Below are positions 1 through 9,712 of a stretch of DNA of 29,210 bases, in pieces. Origin of the DNA: CAYPHA01 sp964410215 (GTDB taxonomy: Bacteria > Calditrichota > Calditrichia > Calditrichales > CAYPHA01); assembly GCA_964410215.1 (NCBI GenBank), contig CAYPHA010000061.1, positions 1 to 29,210 of the forward strand. The letters run 5' to 3'. Position 1 is the first letter of the stretch, and every line of letters begins with the position of its first letter. A model generated the notes under the pieces. It made no database searches. It was not told the origin of the DNA and saw only the letters and a program-made list of their open reading frames with translations. A program made the position numbers and the translations under genes.

Positions 1-2961
1 CGATTTTTTGGTTGACCGTTTTCTGTATAACGGGATAGAAATATCTTGCTCTTTTTCTTCTGTCATTGTCGGAAACACATCTTCAAGCATATCATCAAGT
101 GCTGTCTTTATTTCACTTAATGTCAGACGGATGTCGCCATACCGAATGGCCTCTTCTTTTATCGTATGTCCGATAACCGTATATTCCGCTTTTTTGAGCA
201 GCGTATCAATCCCGGAAGACGGGGCAAATTCGATCAGGATGGATCCGTAGTCCGGGCTGAATAACCTTTCAGCTTTCAACGCACTGTCGAACTGAAAACC
301 GATACGGTTGCCAAGCGTCATTTTACTGATACCGACAGCCATGCCGCCATGACGGAGCGACTGCGCGGAAAGGACATGCCCGTCACGTATCAGTTGTCCA
401 AGGAGATCGTACCGGGATTTCAGGACATTAAAATCCGGCATTTCTTCCCCATCCCGGGGAAGCTGTAGAAGGACAACGGTACTGTCTGTATTTTTAAATT
501 CCGGTGAAATAATCTGATTGACATCGGCCGTGTCAACCGCGAAGGAAACCAGTGTCGGTGGTACATCGCGCTCATTAAAGCTTCCTGACATACTGTCCTT
601 ACCACCGATGGCGGCAATTTCCAGCCTGTTTTGAATATAATAGGCGCCAAGCAAAGCACTGAAGGGCTTTCCCCAACGCTGAGGTTCATTTTTAAGCTTT
701 TCGAAATATTCCTGCAACGTCAGCCGAATTGTACGGAAATCCCCTCCTGTGGCAACGATCTTTGCGACGGATTCCAGCACTGCATAGACAGCCCCGTGAA
801 AAGGCGACCATTTGGATATCATGGGATTAAAGCCATAACTCATCAGGGTGGCCGTCGTCGTCTCGCCTTCCAGCACAGGAAGTTTTGACACCATACACTC
901 CGCGGGTGTTTCCTGGTAAATTCCTCCGAAAGGATGAAGCACCGCCATGGCACCGATGGTACTGTCAAACCGTTCTACAAGCCCTCTCTGACTGCCGACT
1001 TCTAGACTGCCCAGCAGATTCAGCCAGCCCTGTTTCAGGTTCTTGCCGGTATCACGAATTTCCCGCGGTAAAGTATTAAAATAGTTATCGTTTTCCGACG
1101 CTGCCTGTACACGAACACGCGTGTGCTGCCTGACACCATTGGTATCCAGAAAAGCCCGGCTGACATCAACAATGCGGTCACCCCGCCAGAACATTTTCAA
1201 GCGATCATGGCTTTTTACTTCGGCCACCCTTGTCGCTTCCAGGTTTTCTCCGGCAACATAATGCATGAAACGGTCAAAATCCTGCCGGGCAATAACGACG
1301 GCCATGCGTTCCTGGGATTCGGATAAAGCCAGGTCCGTACCATCAAGCCCTTCATATTTCTTAGGAACCTCATCGAGAAAAATATCCAATCCGCGGGTCA
1401 GTTCACCAATCGCAACCGACACCCCTCCCGCCCCGAAATCATTACACTTTTTTATCATACGCGTAACATCCGGATTACGGAAAAGTCTCTGGAGTTTCCG
1501 TTCCACCGGTGGATTACCTTTCTGAACCTCTGCTTCATTCTTAAGGGCATGCTCGGTATGCGCCTTTGATGATCCCGTAGCGCCGCCGATGCCGTCACGC
1601 CCGGTACGCCCTCCCACAAGCAACACGATGTCACCCGCTTGGGGCGCATGACGCACGACATTCCGTTCAGGTGCCGCCCCGATAACAGCGCCGATTTCCA
1701 TCCGTTTGGCGATATAACCTTCATCGTAAATCTCAGCAACCTGTCCAGTCGCTATACCGATCTGGTTGCCGTACGAGCTGTAACCATGGGCCGCCTTTGT
1801 CGTAATGGTTCGTTGTGGCAATTTTCCGGGCAAGGTTTCCGAAACGGGTCTCCTCGGATCACCGCTACCGGTCACCCGCATCGCCTGATACACGTAGGTA
1901 CGACCTGACAATGGATCGCGGATCGCGCCTCCCAGGCAGGTTGCCGCCCCACCAAACGGCTCGATCTCGGTTGGATGATTATGCGTTTCATTTTTGAACA
2001 TCACCAGCCAGTCCTCAGGCTTACCATCGATATGGGCTGTAACCTTAATACTGCAGGCATTGATTTCATCCGACAGGTCGAGATCCTCCAGCAACCCCTT
2101 CTTCCGTAATTCTTTCATGCCCATCAGGGCCAGATCCATAAGACAGACAGGCCGGTCCTCCTTTTGATACATTTCATTTCGGGCCGACAGATAGGTTTGA
2201 TAGGCCCTTTCGATGAGTCCTGAATAGGGCCCGTCATCAATGCTGACCGTATCTATCTCTGTAAGGAACGTGGTATGCCGGCAGTGATCGGACCAATAGG
2301 TATCGAGCATTTTAATTTCTGTCAGTGTTGGATCCCGTTTTTCCTCATTCATGAAATAATCACGAATAAAACGCAGATCATTGCCGTTCATGGCAAGATC
2401 GAGTTCTCGTCGCATTGTTTCGATAGCGTCATCATTCGAGGATATAAAGCCCTTTAAAATCTTTACAGGTCCCGGTTCATCAATCGTTTCTTCCAACGAA
2501 AAAGGTTTTTCCAGTTGGGCTTCACGTGAATCCACCGGATTTATGCAGTAGTCTTTGATTTTAGCGACCTGTTCATCCGAAAGGGAGCCGCTGAGAATAA
2601 AGACACGGGCTGTTTTAACCAGCGGCGGATCACCCTGGGAAATAAGCTGAAGGGCCTGGGCGGCGGAGTCAGCCCGCTGATCATATTGACCGGGAAGATA
2701 TTCAATTGCAAACACATGCGCCCCAGGAACCGCTTCGAACGTTTCATCGTAGACCATATCAACAGGGGGTTCTGCGAAAATCGTATTGCGTACCGTCTGG
2801 TATATCGATGCATCGATCCCCTGAATGTCATACCGGTACAGAATGCGGACCTGGTCCAGTGTCTGTATACGCAGATTATCTTGCAGGTCCTGAAGGTAGC
2901 TCCGGGCTTCCACATCGAATCCCGGTTTTTTTTCCACATAAATACGCTTGATTATATCCAT
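1..2961 (-). CDS. purL: Phosphoribosylformylglycinamidine synthase, large single-chain type, 3' end cut by window
   Basis: This enzyme makes FGAM from FGAR, ATP and glutamine, the fourth step of de novo purine synthesis in the cytosol. The minus-strand frame is open for 987 codons and runs off the left edge without a stop. The N-terminus (MDIIKRIYVEKKPGFDVEA) matches the clade II single-chain PurL of clostridia and streptococci. Visible motifs are YWSDHCRHTTF near residue 220, ETHNHP near 323, the glycine-rich GGRTGRDGIGGATGSS near 450, NDFGAGGV near 510 and GGKDSMSG near 787. Clade II proteins are about 1,230-1,260 residues, so the C-terminal glutamine amidotransferase domain should lie left of the window. 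ATG at 2961 is preceded by a weak GGAAAG. It starts 28 bases after the nagA stop, probably in one transcript. Confidence 0.95.
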   Translation of the reverse strand, partial: MDIIKRIYVEKKPGFDVEARSYLQDLQDNLRIQTLDQVRILYRYDIQGIDASIYQTVRNTIFAEPPVDMVYDETFEAVPGAHVFAIEYLPGQYDQRADSAAQALQLISQGDPPLVKTARVFILSGSLSDEQVAKIKDYCINPVDSREAQLEKPFSLEETIDEPGPVKILKGFISSNDDAIETMRRELDLAMNGNDLRFIRDYFMNEEKRDPTLTEIKMLDTYWSDHCRHTTFLTEIDTVSIDDGPYSGLIERAYQTYLSARNEMYQKEDRPVCLMDLALMGMKELRKKGLLEDLDLSDEINACSIKVTAHIDGKPEDWLVMFKNETHNHPTEIEPFGGAATCLGGAIRDPLSGRTYVYQAMRVTGSGDPRRPVSETLPGKLPQRTITTKAAHGYSSYGNQIGIATGQVAEIYDEGYIAKRMEIGAVIGAAPERNVVRHAPQAGDIVLLVGGRTGRDGIGGATGSSKAHTEHALKNEAEVQKGNPPVERKLQRLFRNPDVTRMIKKCNDFGAGGVSVAIGELTRGLDIFLDEVPKKYEGLDGTDLALSESQERMAVVIARQDFDRFMHYVAGENLEATRVAEVKSHDRLKMFWRGDRIVDVSRAFLDTNGVRQHTRVRVQAASENDNYFNTLPREIRDTGKNLKQGWLNLLGSLEVGSQRGLVERFDSTIGAMAVLHPFGGIYQETPAECMVSKLPVLEGETTTATLMSYGFNPMISKWSPFHGAVYAVLESVAKIVATGGDFRTIRLTLQEYFEKLKNEPQRWGKPFSALLGAYYIQNRLEIAAIGGKDSMSGSFNERDVPPTLVSFAVDTADVNQIISPEFKNTDSTVVLLQLPRDGEEMPDFNVLKSRYDLLGQLIRDGHVLSAQSLRHGGMAVGISKMTLGNRIGFQFDSALKAERLFSPDYGSILIEFAPSSGIDTLLKKAEYTVIGHTIKEEAIRYGDIRLTLSEIKTALDDMLEDVFPTMTEEKEQDISIPLYRKRSTKKS

Positions 2962-2989
2962 GCTCTTTCCGACTTTACTGGTATTCTCT

Positions 2990-4159
2990 TCAATTACGCT
3001 CTCTTTCGTAGGCAATTTTCCCGTTCATGATGGTTATATCCACTTCATAATCCTCGCCAAGAACCACCATGTCCGCTTTCTTTCCCACGGCAAGAATACC
3101 GCTTTTATGGTGCAGGTTTATGACCTTGGCCCCGTTCAACGAGGCCATCCGAACCGCCTCTGTAATGCGGGCACCGGCCTTTTCGACCATAAACTTAATG
3201 GCCCTGTTTAATGTAAGGGAGCTGCCGGCTATGGTGCCGTCATCAAGCATCGCCTTGCCACCGCTGATGCGCACTTTCTGGTTAGCAAAATCAGATTCCT
3301 CACCCTCATGCATGCCACCCGGTTTGATAGAATCCGTAATCAGTATAATGCCGTTGGGTCGTTTCACCCGGAGTAAGAATTCCATCATTGCCGGATGCAC
3401 ATGATGTGTATCCGCGATTAATTCGATTTTCAGTTCATCCCGCAACAGGGCGGCAAGGGCAACGCCCGGTTCACGGTGATGCAGCGGTTTCATGGCATTG
3501 AACATGTGGGTCACATGGGCAGCACCGTTGTCGATGGCAATTTCAATTTCGCGGTATGTGGCCATGGAATGACCTATGGAAAGCACGACACCGTCGCGGG
3601 CGGCAGCCCGGATAACCTCCGTCGCACCGGGCAGCTCCGGCGCGATGGTCATCAGTTTTATCAATCCCCCCGACGCTTCCCACATTTTTTTCCAGGACGC
3701 TACAGTGGGTGTCCACAGCCATCCCTCATTCATAGCACCTTTAAAAGCCTTATTCAGGTATGGTCCCTCCATGTGGATACCTTTAATATTCGATTCCGGA
3801 TGTTTAAGGATATAGGCGGACAGATTTCGGATATTTTCGAGCAGTTCCTCTTCCGGTTTCGCATACAGACTGGCCAGCAGGGTCGTGGAACCGTGCCTGA
3901 GAAAATGATCGGCAATGATCTGAAAATCCTCATCCGTACCATCGGAAAAGCCATGCCCCAGAGCTCCGTGGATCAACAGATCGACATACCCCGGTGTTAC
4001 AGACCGTCCTTTACAATCGATTGTTTCTGCATGGTCCGGAACGGTGACATCTTCAGCATATCCCAGCTCAATAATATCATCATCCTCAATGACCAGCGCC
4101 CCACCCTTTATGATACGAAAAGGGGTGATAATTTTGGCATTGGTAAGAACAAGACTCAT
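2990..4159 (-). CDS. nagA: N-acetylglucosamine-6-phosphate deacetylase
   Basis: NagA removes the acetyl group from GlcNAc-6-phosphate to give glucosamine-6-phosphate, feeding cell-wall recycling or amino-sugar catabolism. The 389-residue protein is an amidohydrolase of normal family length. Visible signatures are PGYVDLLIHG (57-65), the metal-binding Glu in HMEGPYL (E131), His in SIGHSMATY (H197) and THMFNAM (H218), ADTHHVHP (249-256), and the catalytic Asp in ITDSIKPGG (D276). The spacing of E131, H197, H218 and D276 follows that of E. coli NagA. The HxH pair of two-metal members is reduced to a single His. I chose ATG 4159 because GAGG lies six bases upstream; an ATG at 4165 and a TTG at 4177 are in frame but worse placed. 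A good promoter lies at 4207-4235 and purL follows. Confidence 0.93.
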   Translation of the reverse strand: MSLVLTNAKIITPFRIIKGGALVIEDDDIIELGYAEDVTVPDHAETIDCKGRSVTPGYVDLLIHGALGHGFSDGTDEDFQIIADHFLRHGSTTLLASLYAKPEEELLENIRNLSAYILKHPESNIKGIHMEGPYLNKAFKGAMNEGWLWTPTVASWKKMWEASGGLIKLMTIAPELPGATEVIRAAARDGVVLSIGHSMATYREIEIAIDNGAAHVTHMFNAMKPLHHREPGVALAALLRDELKIELIADTHHVHPAMMEFLLRVKRPNGIILITDSIKPGGMHEGEESDFANQKVRISGGKAMLDDGTIAGSSLTLNRAIKFMVEKAGARITEAVRMASLNGAKVINLHHKSGILAVGKKADMVVLGEDYEVDITIMNGKIAYERERN

Positions 4160-4206
4160 AACCATCCTCGATTGCAAATCAAACTATATTTCGATTGAAG
4201 ACTAGA

Positions 4207-4235
4207 AATATAGGGTTATTACCAAAATCAAACAA
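4207..4235 (-). promoter_or_regulatory. Sigma70-like promoter for nagA-purL
   Basis: On the minus strand TTGTTT (4230-4235) and TATATT (4207-4212) are separated by exactly 17 bases. Transcription would start near 4200 and give a leader of about 40 bases before the nagA ATG at 4159. The rest of the 172-base gap between nagA and the aminopeptidase gene shows no convincing terminator. Read by eye only. Confidence 0.55.
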
Positions 4236-4331
4236 TTTTTTATATTGGACTTTCCGGGAATGATGTTTCAGGTTCTATTAAAATCATTTCAATAAGCCGG
4301 GGAAATTGCTTTTAAACGTTCTTCTTACAGC

Positions 4332-5708
4332 TTATCCCGTGCAGGCCTTTTCAATTTCCGCAATTGTTTTGGGTATACTTTCTCCAAGCACCCTATTGCC
4401 CTCCTGCGTGATCAGAACATCATCCTCGATGCGGATCCCCCCGAAATCAAGGTATTCTTCGACCCTGGGATAATTGATAAAGGATTCAAGATAATTCTCT
4501 GCCTGCCATTTTTCAATCAATTCCGGGATAAAATAGATGCCTGGTTCAACGGTTAACACGAATCCCGGCTCCAATTTCCTGGCGAAACGTAAATAGGCCA
4601 GGCCGAACTGGTCGCTGCGTTCCATTCCGTCGCTATAACCCACGTAATTTTCACCGAGATTTTCCATGTCATGCACATCCAGGCCCATCATATGTCCGAG
4701 GCCGTGTGGAAAAAACAAGGCGTGTGCACCGGCCTGGACAGCTTCATCGGTATTTCCCTTCATTAGTCCCAGGCTCTTCAGTCCGTCGGTAATATATTTT
4801 GCGGAAGCAATGTGAATATCTTTAAACGGGACACCCGGTTTCATTAGCCCGATGGCTTTTAACTGAGATCCAAGCACAATTTCATATATCTCCTGTTGTG
4901 CCGATGTAAATTTTCCGCTAACCGGTATGGTACGTGTAATATCCGCGGCATAATGTTTCAGCGTCTCGGCACCACAGTCATTTATCAGCATATCACCATC
5001 CTTCATGACATTGCTATGATGATGATTATGCAAAACCTGTCCATTCACGGAAAGAATGATGGGAAATGAGATCTGGGCACCTCCGGCCAGGGCAATCCCC
5101 TCGATCCGGCCGTATATTTCACGCTCGCTCATCCCGGAACGTGCCATTCGCATCGCCGTCACCTGCATGTCATACGTGATGGCGTGAGCCCGCTCAATTT
5201 CTGCAACTTCTTCAGGACTTTTTACAGAACGCTGACTGACAATGGCTTTAATCAGTTCAACAGAGGGCTCGGGTCTGGAAACGCCGAGATGCTTTTCAAA
5301 CAAGGCTTCATGTTCAGGTCGGTATGGTGAGATACAATGCACATCCCTCCCGGCCTTCCCGGCATCTTCCATAACACGCTGTAACGCGTCGGCGGGTTGA
5401 CCTGCATCCGCGCCTGTCATTTCTGCCCAGTCCATGAGTTTTGGCTGATCACCCATCCATATTATGTCCTCGAGTTCATAATCCGTACCAAAAATGGTCG
5501 TCTTTCCGGAATCAATATCAATGACGGCCGACATCCCGGGAATATCAATGCCGAAATAGTATAGAAAGGTGCTGTCCTGACGGAAAGCATAGGTATTGGC
5601 CGGATAATTCATCGGCAGTTCATTATTACCGTAAAAAAGAATAAGTCCGCTATGCATATGTTGTTGCAGCACTCTGCGGCGCTCCACGTAGGTTTCAGAA
5701 TGAAACAT
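4332..5708 (-). CDS. pepP: Xaa-Pro aminopeptidase (M24B metallopeptidase)
   Basis: This cytosolic enzyme releases an N-terminal residue when proline follows, completing peptide breakdown. The 458-residue protein has the creatinase/aminopeptidase P N-terminal domain (about 1-165) and the pita-bread catalytic domain (about 165-450). The five dinuclear-metal ligands are visible: D244 in INDCGAE, D256 in AADITRT, H339 in HGLGHMMGLDVHD, E388 in VEPGIY and E428 in GGIRIEDDV. No signal peptide is seen. The ATG has GAGAGG five bases upstream. It is the last gene of a unit with the APC permease (38-base gap) and the TonB receptor, which suggests that imported peptides or amino acids are the shared theme. 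That link is inferred from context only. Confidence 0.93.
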   Translation of the reverse strand: MFHSETYVERRRVLQQHMHSGLILFYGNNELPMNYPANTYAFRQDSTFLYYFGIDIPGMSAVIDIDSGKTTIFGTDYELEDIIWMGDQPKLMDWAEMTGADAGQPADALQRVMEDAGKAGRDVHCISPYRPEHEALFEKHLGVSRPEPSVELIKAIVSQRSVKSPEEVAEIERAHAITYDMQVTAMRMARSGMSEREIYGRIEGIALAGGAQISFPIILSVNGQVLHNHHHSNVMKDGDMLINDCGAETLKHYAADITRTIPVSGKFTSAQQEIYEIVLGSQLKAIGLMKPGVPFKDIHIASAKYITDGLKSLGLMKGNTDEAVQAGAHALFFPHGLGHMMGLDVHDMENLGENYVGYSDGMERSDQFGLAYLRFARKLEPGFVLTVEPGIYFIPELIEKWQAENYLESFINYPRVEEYLDFGGIRIEDDVLITQEGNRVLGESIPKTIAEIEKACTG

Positions 5709-5746
5709 AAAGACCTCTCATTTATCATACCTGTATATTATTACGG

Positions 5747-7120
5747 TCATTTGCTCTCAGCCGGTTTTTTTCGCCAGAAAAGATAGACGGGTATTCCCGT
5801 CATAACCAGTACCATACCGATTACCGACGCGTATGGTTTCTCTACAAGCGTATTGACCATTATCCATAACATTGCCAGGGCGAATAAGACAGGGATAAAC
5901 GGGTATCCCCAGACCTTGTACGGCCTTTCGGCATCCGGACGCCTGGAGCGAAGAACGAAGATGCCCAGCGCTGTAGCAATATAGAAGAGTAAAAGGATAA
6001 ACACAACATAGGTATAGAGTTGCTCATACGTTCCGGTAAGACAGAGGATTCCGGCCCATATACCCTGCCACAGAACGGCAATATGCGGACTACGGTACCG
6101 CGGATGAATCTTACTGAATGATTTAAAAAACTGTCCGTCGGCTGCCATGGCATAGAAAATTCTCGGTCCGAAGATCACAGTGGCACTCAGGCATCCGAAA
6201 ATGGATACAAGAATGAGCGCAGACATGACTGAACCGGCCTGTGTGCCAAACATCGCGGTAGTAGCTTCTTCGCCTATTCGCAACGTGCCCGCCATTTCCG
6301 ACATCGGAAGCGCTTTGAGATAAAACCAGTTTATCGCCAGGTAAACAAAACCGGTAAAAGTTATCCCAAGAATCAGACTGACGGGCAGATTTTTTTTGAC
6401 ATTTTTAATCTCGCTGGCAACACAATTAACCGAATACCACCCGTCAAACGTCCACAGGACCGCTATAAGGGCAATGCCGAGAGCAGAAATGAGGCTGAGC
6501 CCGGCAGGGGCTTTTGCAACAATATCATTGACAGGGTTTTCCGCCGGTCCGGCAGCGAAAAATAAACCGGCAACAACCAGAATCCCGATGGCCAGAAGTT
6601 TGAGGATCGTAAAAACGTTCTGAACCAGATTACCGGAACGGATCCCGAAGTAGTTGATAAATGTTAAAAGCAGAATACTGAACAAGGCCACCAATTGCCC
6701 GTTGGAAACCGGAATAATCAGCCCCGATGAAATCGAATAATGTTGCAGGCTCAACGAGGGGAAAAAATGTGAGGTGTACTCGGCAAAACCGACTCCGAGT
6801 GCGGCAATTCCGCCGGTCTGTGTAACCGTAAAGGTTGTCCAGCCGTACATAAACCCGGCAAAAGGTCCGTACGTTTCGCGCAGGTAGGCATACTGGCCGC
6901 CGGCTTCCGGAATCATGGTGCCCAGTTCGGCGAAAGTCAGACCGCCAAACAGAGTTAAAACGGTACCCAGCAGCCAGACAAACATGATCCACAGCGGATC
7001 AGGCAGGTGCATGGCGATCTGGCCGGTGGTCAGAAAGATCCCGGAGCCCACAACGGAACCAATGACAAGCACCGTCGCATCGAATAAGGTGAGCCGCGGT
7101 ATAAGTTTAGGTTGGGTCAT
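5747..7120 (-). CDS. APC-superfamily amino-acid permease (LAT-like)
   Basis: This is an inner-membrane amino-acid transporter of 457 residues with about twelve hydrophobic helices. TM1 carries the unwound substrate-binding signature GSVVGSGIF (21-29). PEAGGQYAYLRETYGPFAGF near residues 71-90 and WTFDGWYSVNCVASEIKN near 224-241 are characteristic of the L-amino-acid transporter-like branch of the APC family. The substrate cannot be read from the sequence. It begins 25 bases after the TonB receptor stop and ends 38 bases before the aminopeptidase start, so the three genes are very probably co-transcribed. The start has only a weak purine stretch (ACGGG) before it, but the first helix begins immediately after. 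Confidence 0.9.
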   Translation of the reverse strand: MTQPKLIPRLTLFDATVLVIGSVVGSGIFLTTGQIAMHLPDPLWIMFVWLLGTVLTLFGGLTFAELGTMIPEAGGQYAYLRETYGPFAGFMYGWTTFTVTQTGGIAALGVGFAEYTSHFFPSLSLQHYSISSGLIIPVSNGQLVALFSILLLTFINYFGIRSGNLVQNVFTILKLLAIGILVVAGLFFAAGPAENPVNDIVAKAPAGLSLISALGIALIAVLWTFDGWYSVNCVASEIKNVKKNLPVSLILGITFTGFVYLAINWFYLKALPMSEMAGTLRIGEEATTAMFGTQAGSVMSALILVSIFGCLSATVIFGPRIFYAMAADGQFFKSFSKIHPRYRSPHIAVLWQGIWAGILCLTGTYEQLYTYVVFILLLFYIATALGIFVLRSRRPDAERPYKVWGYPFIPVLFALAMLWIMVNTLVEKPYASVIGMVLVMTGIPVYLFWRKKPAESK

Positions 7121-7145
7121 CCCGTATCAGCTTTACTGATGACAG

Positions 7146-9545
7146 CTAAAATTCGAGTGAAACGCCTCCGACGGGAAATGTCTGGAACTGAAGGATTTCA
7201 TCACGTGTACCATCATCGTTATATTGATAATCCCAGATATTATCACGGTTATAAATATTCATAATATCAAAAAAGACCACCAGATTCCAGGTGTTGAATA
7301 TAAAACGGCGGTCTATACGTAAGTCAAACCGGTGGTATTCCGGATAACGTTCCGGGTTCAACTGTTGTTCCTCTTCCACAACCCACTCACGGATATTGGG
7401 ATTGTAGCGCGGCGGCGTATACGGTCTGCCGCCGAGATAACGGAATTTAATGCTGATTTCGAGTTCATCCGAGGGAGAAAGCGGGAACCAGGAAATAGCA
7501 TGAAACCACCATTTTGTTTTCATCTGTTTAAACCATTCTTCGTGTTGCCACATGAATTTATAACCGGCAATGAATGTAAACACGTTGCGGTAATCATAAT
7601 CCCAATTGTAATAATTACCGTAGCGCGGATCTTTCGCCTCGGATTTCGAGTGCGCATAACTGATAATGGTGGAAAAACTGTGGGTGAGTTTTTTCTGCAG
7701 GAAAACTTCAATGCCGCTGGCTCTCCCCCTTCCGGCATTCAATAATGCACCCTGAAAATCATCAAAGGGATCCGGTGTCGTCAGATTTTTTTCAACGGGC
7801 ACATCGTGATAGGTCTTTTTATATGCTTCCACTACAAGATTGATGTCTTCGCGAATCAGATAATCGAGTCCAACCACATACTGGCGCGTATGCTTATCTT
7901 CCAGATTCTTATTCTGCGGATTGGCGGATAGTTCGAGATATGAAGGTGTCTGGTGATGCATACCATAGGCAAAATTCACGGTGAAGCGGGAATGGGGAGA
8001 CAGGGACAAACCAATCCGTGGTTCGAAGTACTGATAACCGGTATAATCAAAGGCACCATATCGTATGCCACCGGTTGCCCGGATATAACGGGACAAATCG
8101 ATGGACAACTGCGAATAAAAAGCCGTTTTTGCGGAATTTATCTTTTTATTCACCTGGTAGGTATCATAACTGCGGAAAACGCCTATCGCTGAATCCGGTT
8201 GCTGGCTGGCCGGATTGTATAAAAAGAGCGTATCCGCATCACGCCAGATATCATGATCGAACCGGATCTGCTTTACCGATGCCCCGAAATTCAGATCGAT
8301 GTTCTTTCTAATCCGGTATACGGCATCTGTCTTCAGTGTCATTTCAAGTTCATCGGACAGATTGGTATACCAGGTCGTATTTTCCGGAACATCATACACA
8401 TCGATATTATATTTACTTCGCACAGCGGAGAGCGTTGTATGAGAAAAGAAATGTTTGTTCCAGAAGGTCCGTAACGTCATACCAGCGATTGTCTGGGAGT
8501 TTGAATTCCTTACATTCTCCGCCCCTCTGCCGTAACCTGCCTCATCTTCACCCTCGATATTTATTTTATCCGATCCGTATACGGTATTGACCCAGAGCGT
8601 ATTACTTCGGTTTAACTCAAAGGTCAGTTTGCCCTGGAAATTGTAATACCGCGGGACAGCCGTCAGACCGGTCGACGATATGATCAGATCCAGATAGCTT
8701 TGCCGCGCAGACAAGAGGTAGCTGCCGTTTTTTATTCCGATCGGGCCTTCGAGCAATACGCCGACACCGGCCATTCCCAGGCTCCCTTCGGCTCTGAATC
8801 GTTCCCTGTTCCCTTCACGCTGAGAAATGTCCATCACGGAGGAAGCCTTATCACCGTACCGGGCAGAAAAGGCACCGGCATAGAAATCGACATTCCGCAC
8901 CATATAGCTGTTAAGCATATTGATGGGACCACCGCCTGCACCCTGAACACCGAAATGGTTGGGATTGGGAATCTCGATATTATCAAGCAGGAAGAGGTTT
9001 TCTCCGGGAATTCCCCCACGGATGATTATTTCGTTCATCTGGTCACTTCCCGATACAACGGCAGGAAGAGCCTGCATGGCACGCTGTATATCCGCCACAT
9101 CCCCGGGGCTGCGCCGGATTTCCTCAAAATTCATGGACCGTGTACTGACCACGGATTCTTTAGGTTTTTCAAAATAGCTGGCGGTTACCTCTACGGTTTC
9201 ACCTTCAATATAGCTTTCATCCATGGCTATTTCCAGGGTCGTTGTCCGTTTCGGATTTACAATGACGTTACCCTTTTTTACTGTTGTATAGCCGAGGTAA
9301 TGGATTTCAAGGTTGTATGTACCGGGTTGCAGATTTTGTATAATAAAATAACCTTCTTCATCGGTTGCCGCTCCTTTATTTACCCCTTCAACGACGACAT
9401 TTGCACCCGTAAGCGGTTGCAGGGATTGCCGTTCATACACTTTCCCGCCAATTCGTCCGGGTTCCGCTGCCTGGGAGAGCGAAAAAGACAAAACGGAGAA
9501 TAAAAGGATTGTATTATACAACCGGTTTCTTTTACTTATTTTCAT
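7146..9545 (-). CDS. TonB-dependent outer-membrane receptor with carboxypeptidase-regulatory-like domain
   Basis: A 799-residue outer-membrane active transporter. Residues 1-27 form a signal peptide (KISKRNR, then a hydrophobic core, cut near SQAA). Residues 30-112 form a carboxypeptidase-regulatory-like beta domain (GGKVYERQSLQPLTGANV, DEEGYFIIQNLQPGTY). A possible TonB box (ETVEVTA) lies at 116-122. The plug domain spans about 130-235, with EIIIRGGIPGENLFLLDNI, followed by a beta-barrel with aromatic-rich strands and a C-terminal Phe, as expected for BAM recognition. No SusD partner is adjacent. The permease and aminopeptidase follow 25 and about 1,440 bases downstream, suggesting uptake of a peptide or amino-acid compound, but the ligand is unknown. 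A strong promoter lies at 9631-9659. No good Shine-Dalgarno sequence precedes the ATG. Confidence 0.92.
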   Translation of the reverse strand: MKISKRNRLYNTILLFSVLSFSLSQAAEPGRIGGKVYERQSLQPLTGANVVVEGVNKGAATDEEGYFIIQNLQPGTYNLEIHYLGYTTVKKGNVIVNPKRTTTLEIAMDESYIEGETVEVTASYFEKPKESVVSTRSMNFEEIRRSPGDVADIQRAMQALPAVVSGSDQMNEIIIRGGIPGENLFLLDNIEIPNPNHFGVQGAGGGPINMLNSYMVRNVDFYAGAFSARYGDKASSVMDISQREGNRERFRAEGSLGMAGVGVLLEGPIGIKNGSYLLSARQSYLDLIISSTGLTAVPRYYNFQGKLTFELNRSNTLWVNTVYGSDKINIEGEDEAGYGRGAENVRNSNSQTIAGMTLRTFWNKHFFSHTTLSAVRSKYNIDVYDVPENTTWYTNLSDELEMTLKTDAVYRIRKNIDLNFGASVKQIRFDHDIWRDADTLFLYNPASQQPDSAIGVFRSYDTYQVNKKINSAKTAFYSQLSIDLSRYIRATGGIRYGAFDYTGYQYFEPRIGLSLSPHSRFTVNFAYGMHHQTPSYLELSANPQNKNLEDKHTRQYVVGLDYLIREDINLVVEAYKKTYHDVPVEKNLTTPDPFDDFQGALLNAGRGRASGIEVFLQKKLTHSFSTIISYAHSKSEAKDPRYGNYYNWDYDYRNVFTFIAGYKFMWQHEEWFKQMKTKWWFHAISWFPLSPSDELEISIKFRYLGGRPYTPPRYNPNIREWVVEEEQQLNPERYPEYHRFDLRIDRRFIFNTWNLVVFFDIMNIYNRDNIWDYQYNDDGTRDEILQFQTFPVGGVSLEF

Positions 9546-9630
9546 TTTGCCGGTCTCTTTCTTTAATAACGTATTAAACCAAACCCAACATCAATATCCG
9601 ACTAATTATTTCAACATACAAAATTATCTC

Positions 9631-9659
9631 ATATTATTAAATGAATACGCAATAATCAA
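9631..9659 (-). promoter_or_regulatory. Sigma70-like promoter for the TonB receptor-permease-pepP unit
   Basis: On the minus strand TTGATT (9654-9659) and TAATAT (9631-9636) are separated by 17 bases. The start of transcription would be near 9624, giving a leader of about 80 bases. The 167-base region 9546-9712 is otherwise AT-rich and lacks a visible terminator for the glycosyltransferase gene upstream. Confidence 0.6.
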
Positions 9660-9712
9660 AGCGATTTTTTCCGGTAAACAGGGATTGTATTGTATGGACC
9701 GACGCGTTGAAT

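Noticed and set aside
3476..4198. A 240-codon plus-strand frame antisense to nagA
   Set aside because: nagA motifs are intact on the other strand and this product looks like antisense translation.
4255..4265. Short TTCCCGGAA dyad downstream of pepP as terminator
   Set aside because: The stem is only four bases with no T-run after it.
8700..9503. A 267-codon plus-strand frame antisense to the TonB receptor
   Set aside because: The opposite strand encodes the signal peptide, regulatory-like domain and plug of the receptor, and the frame product has no family features.
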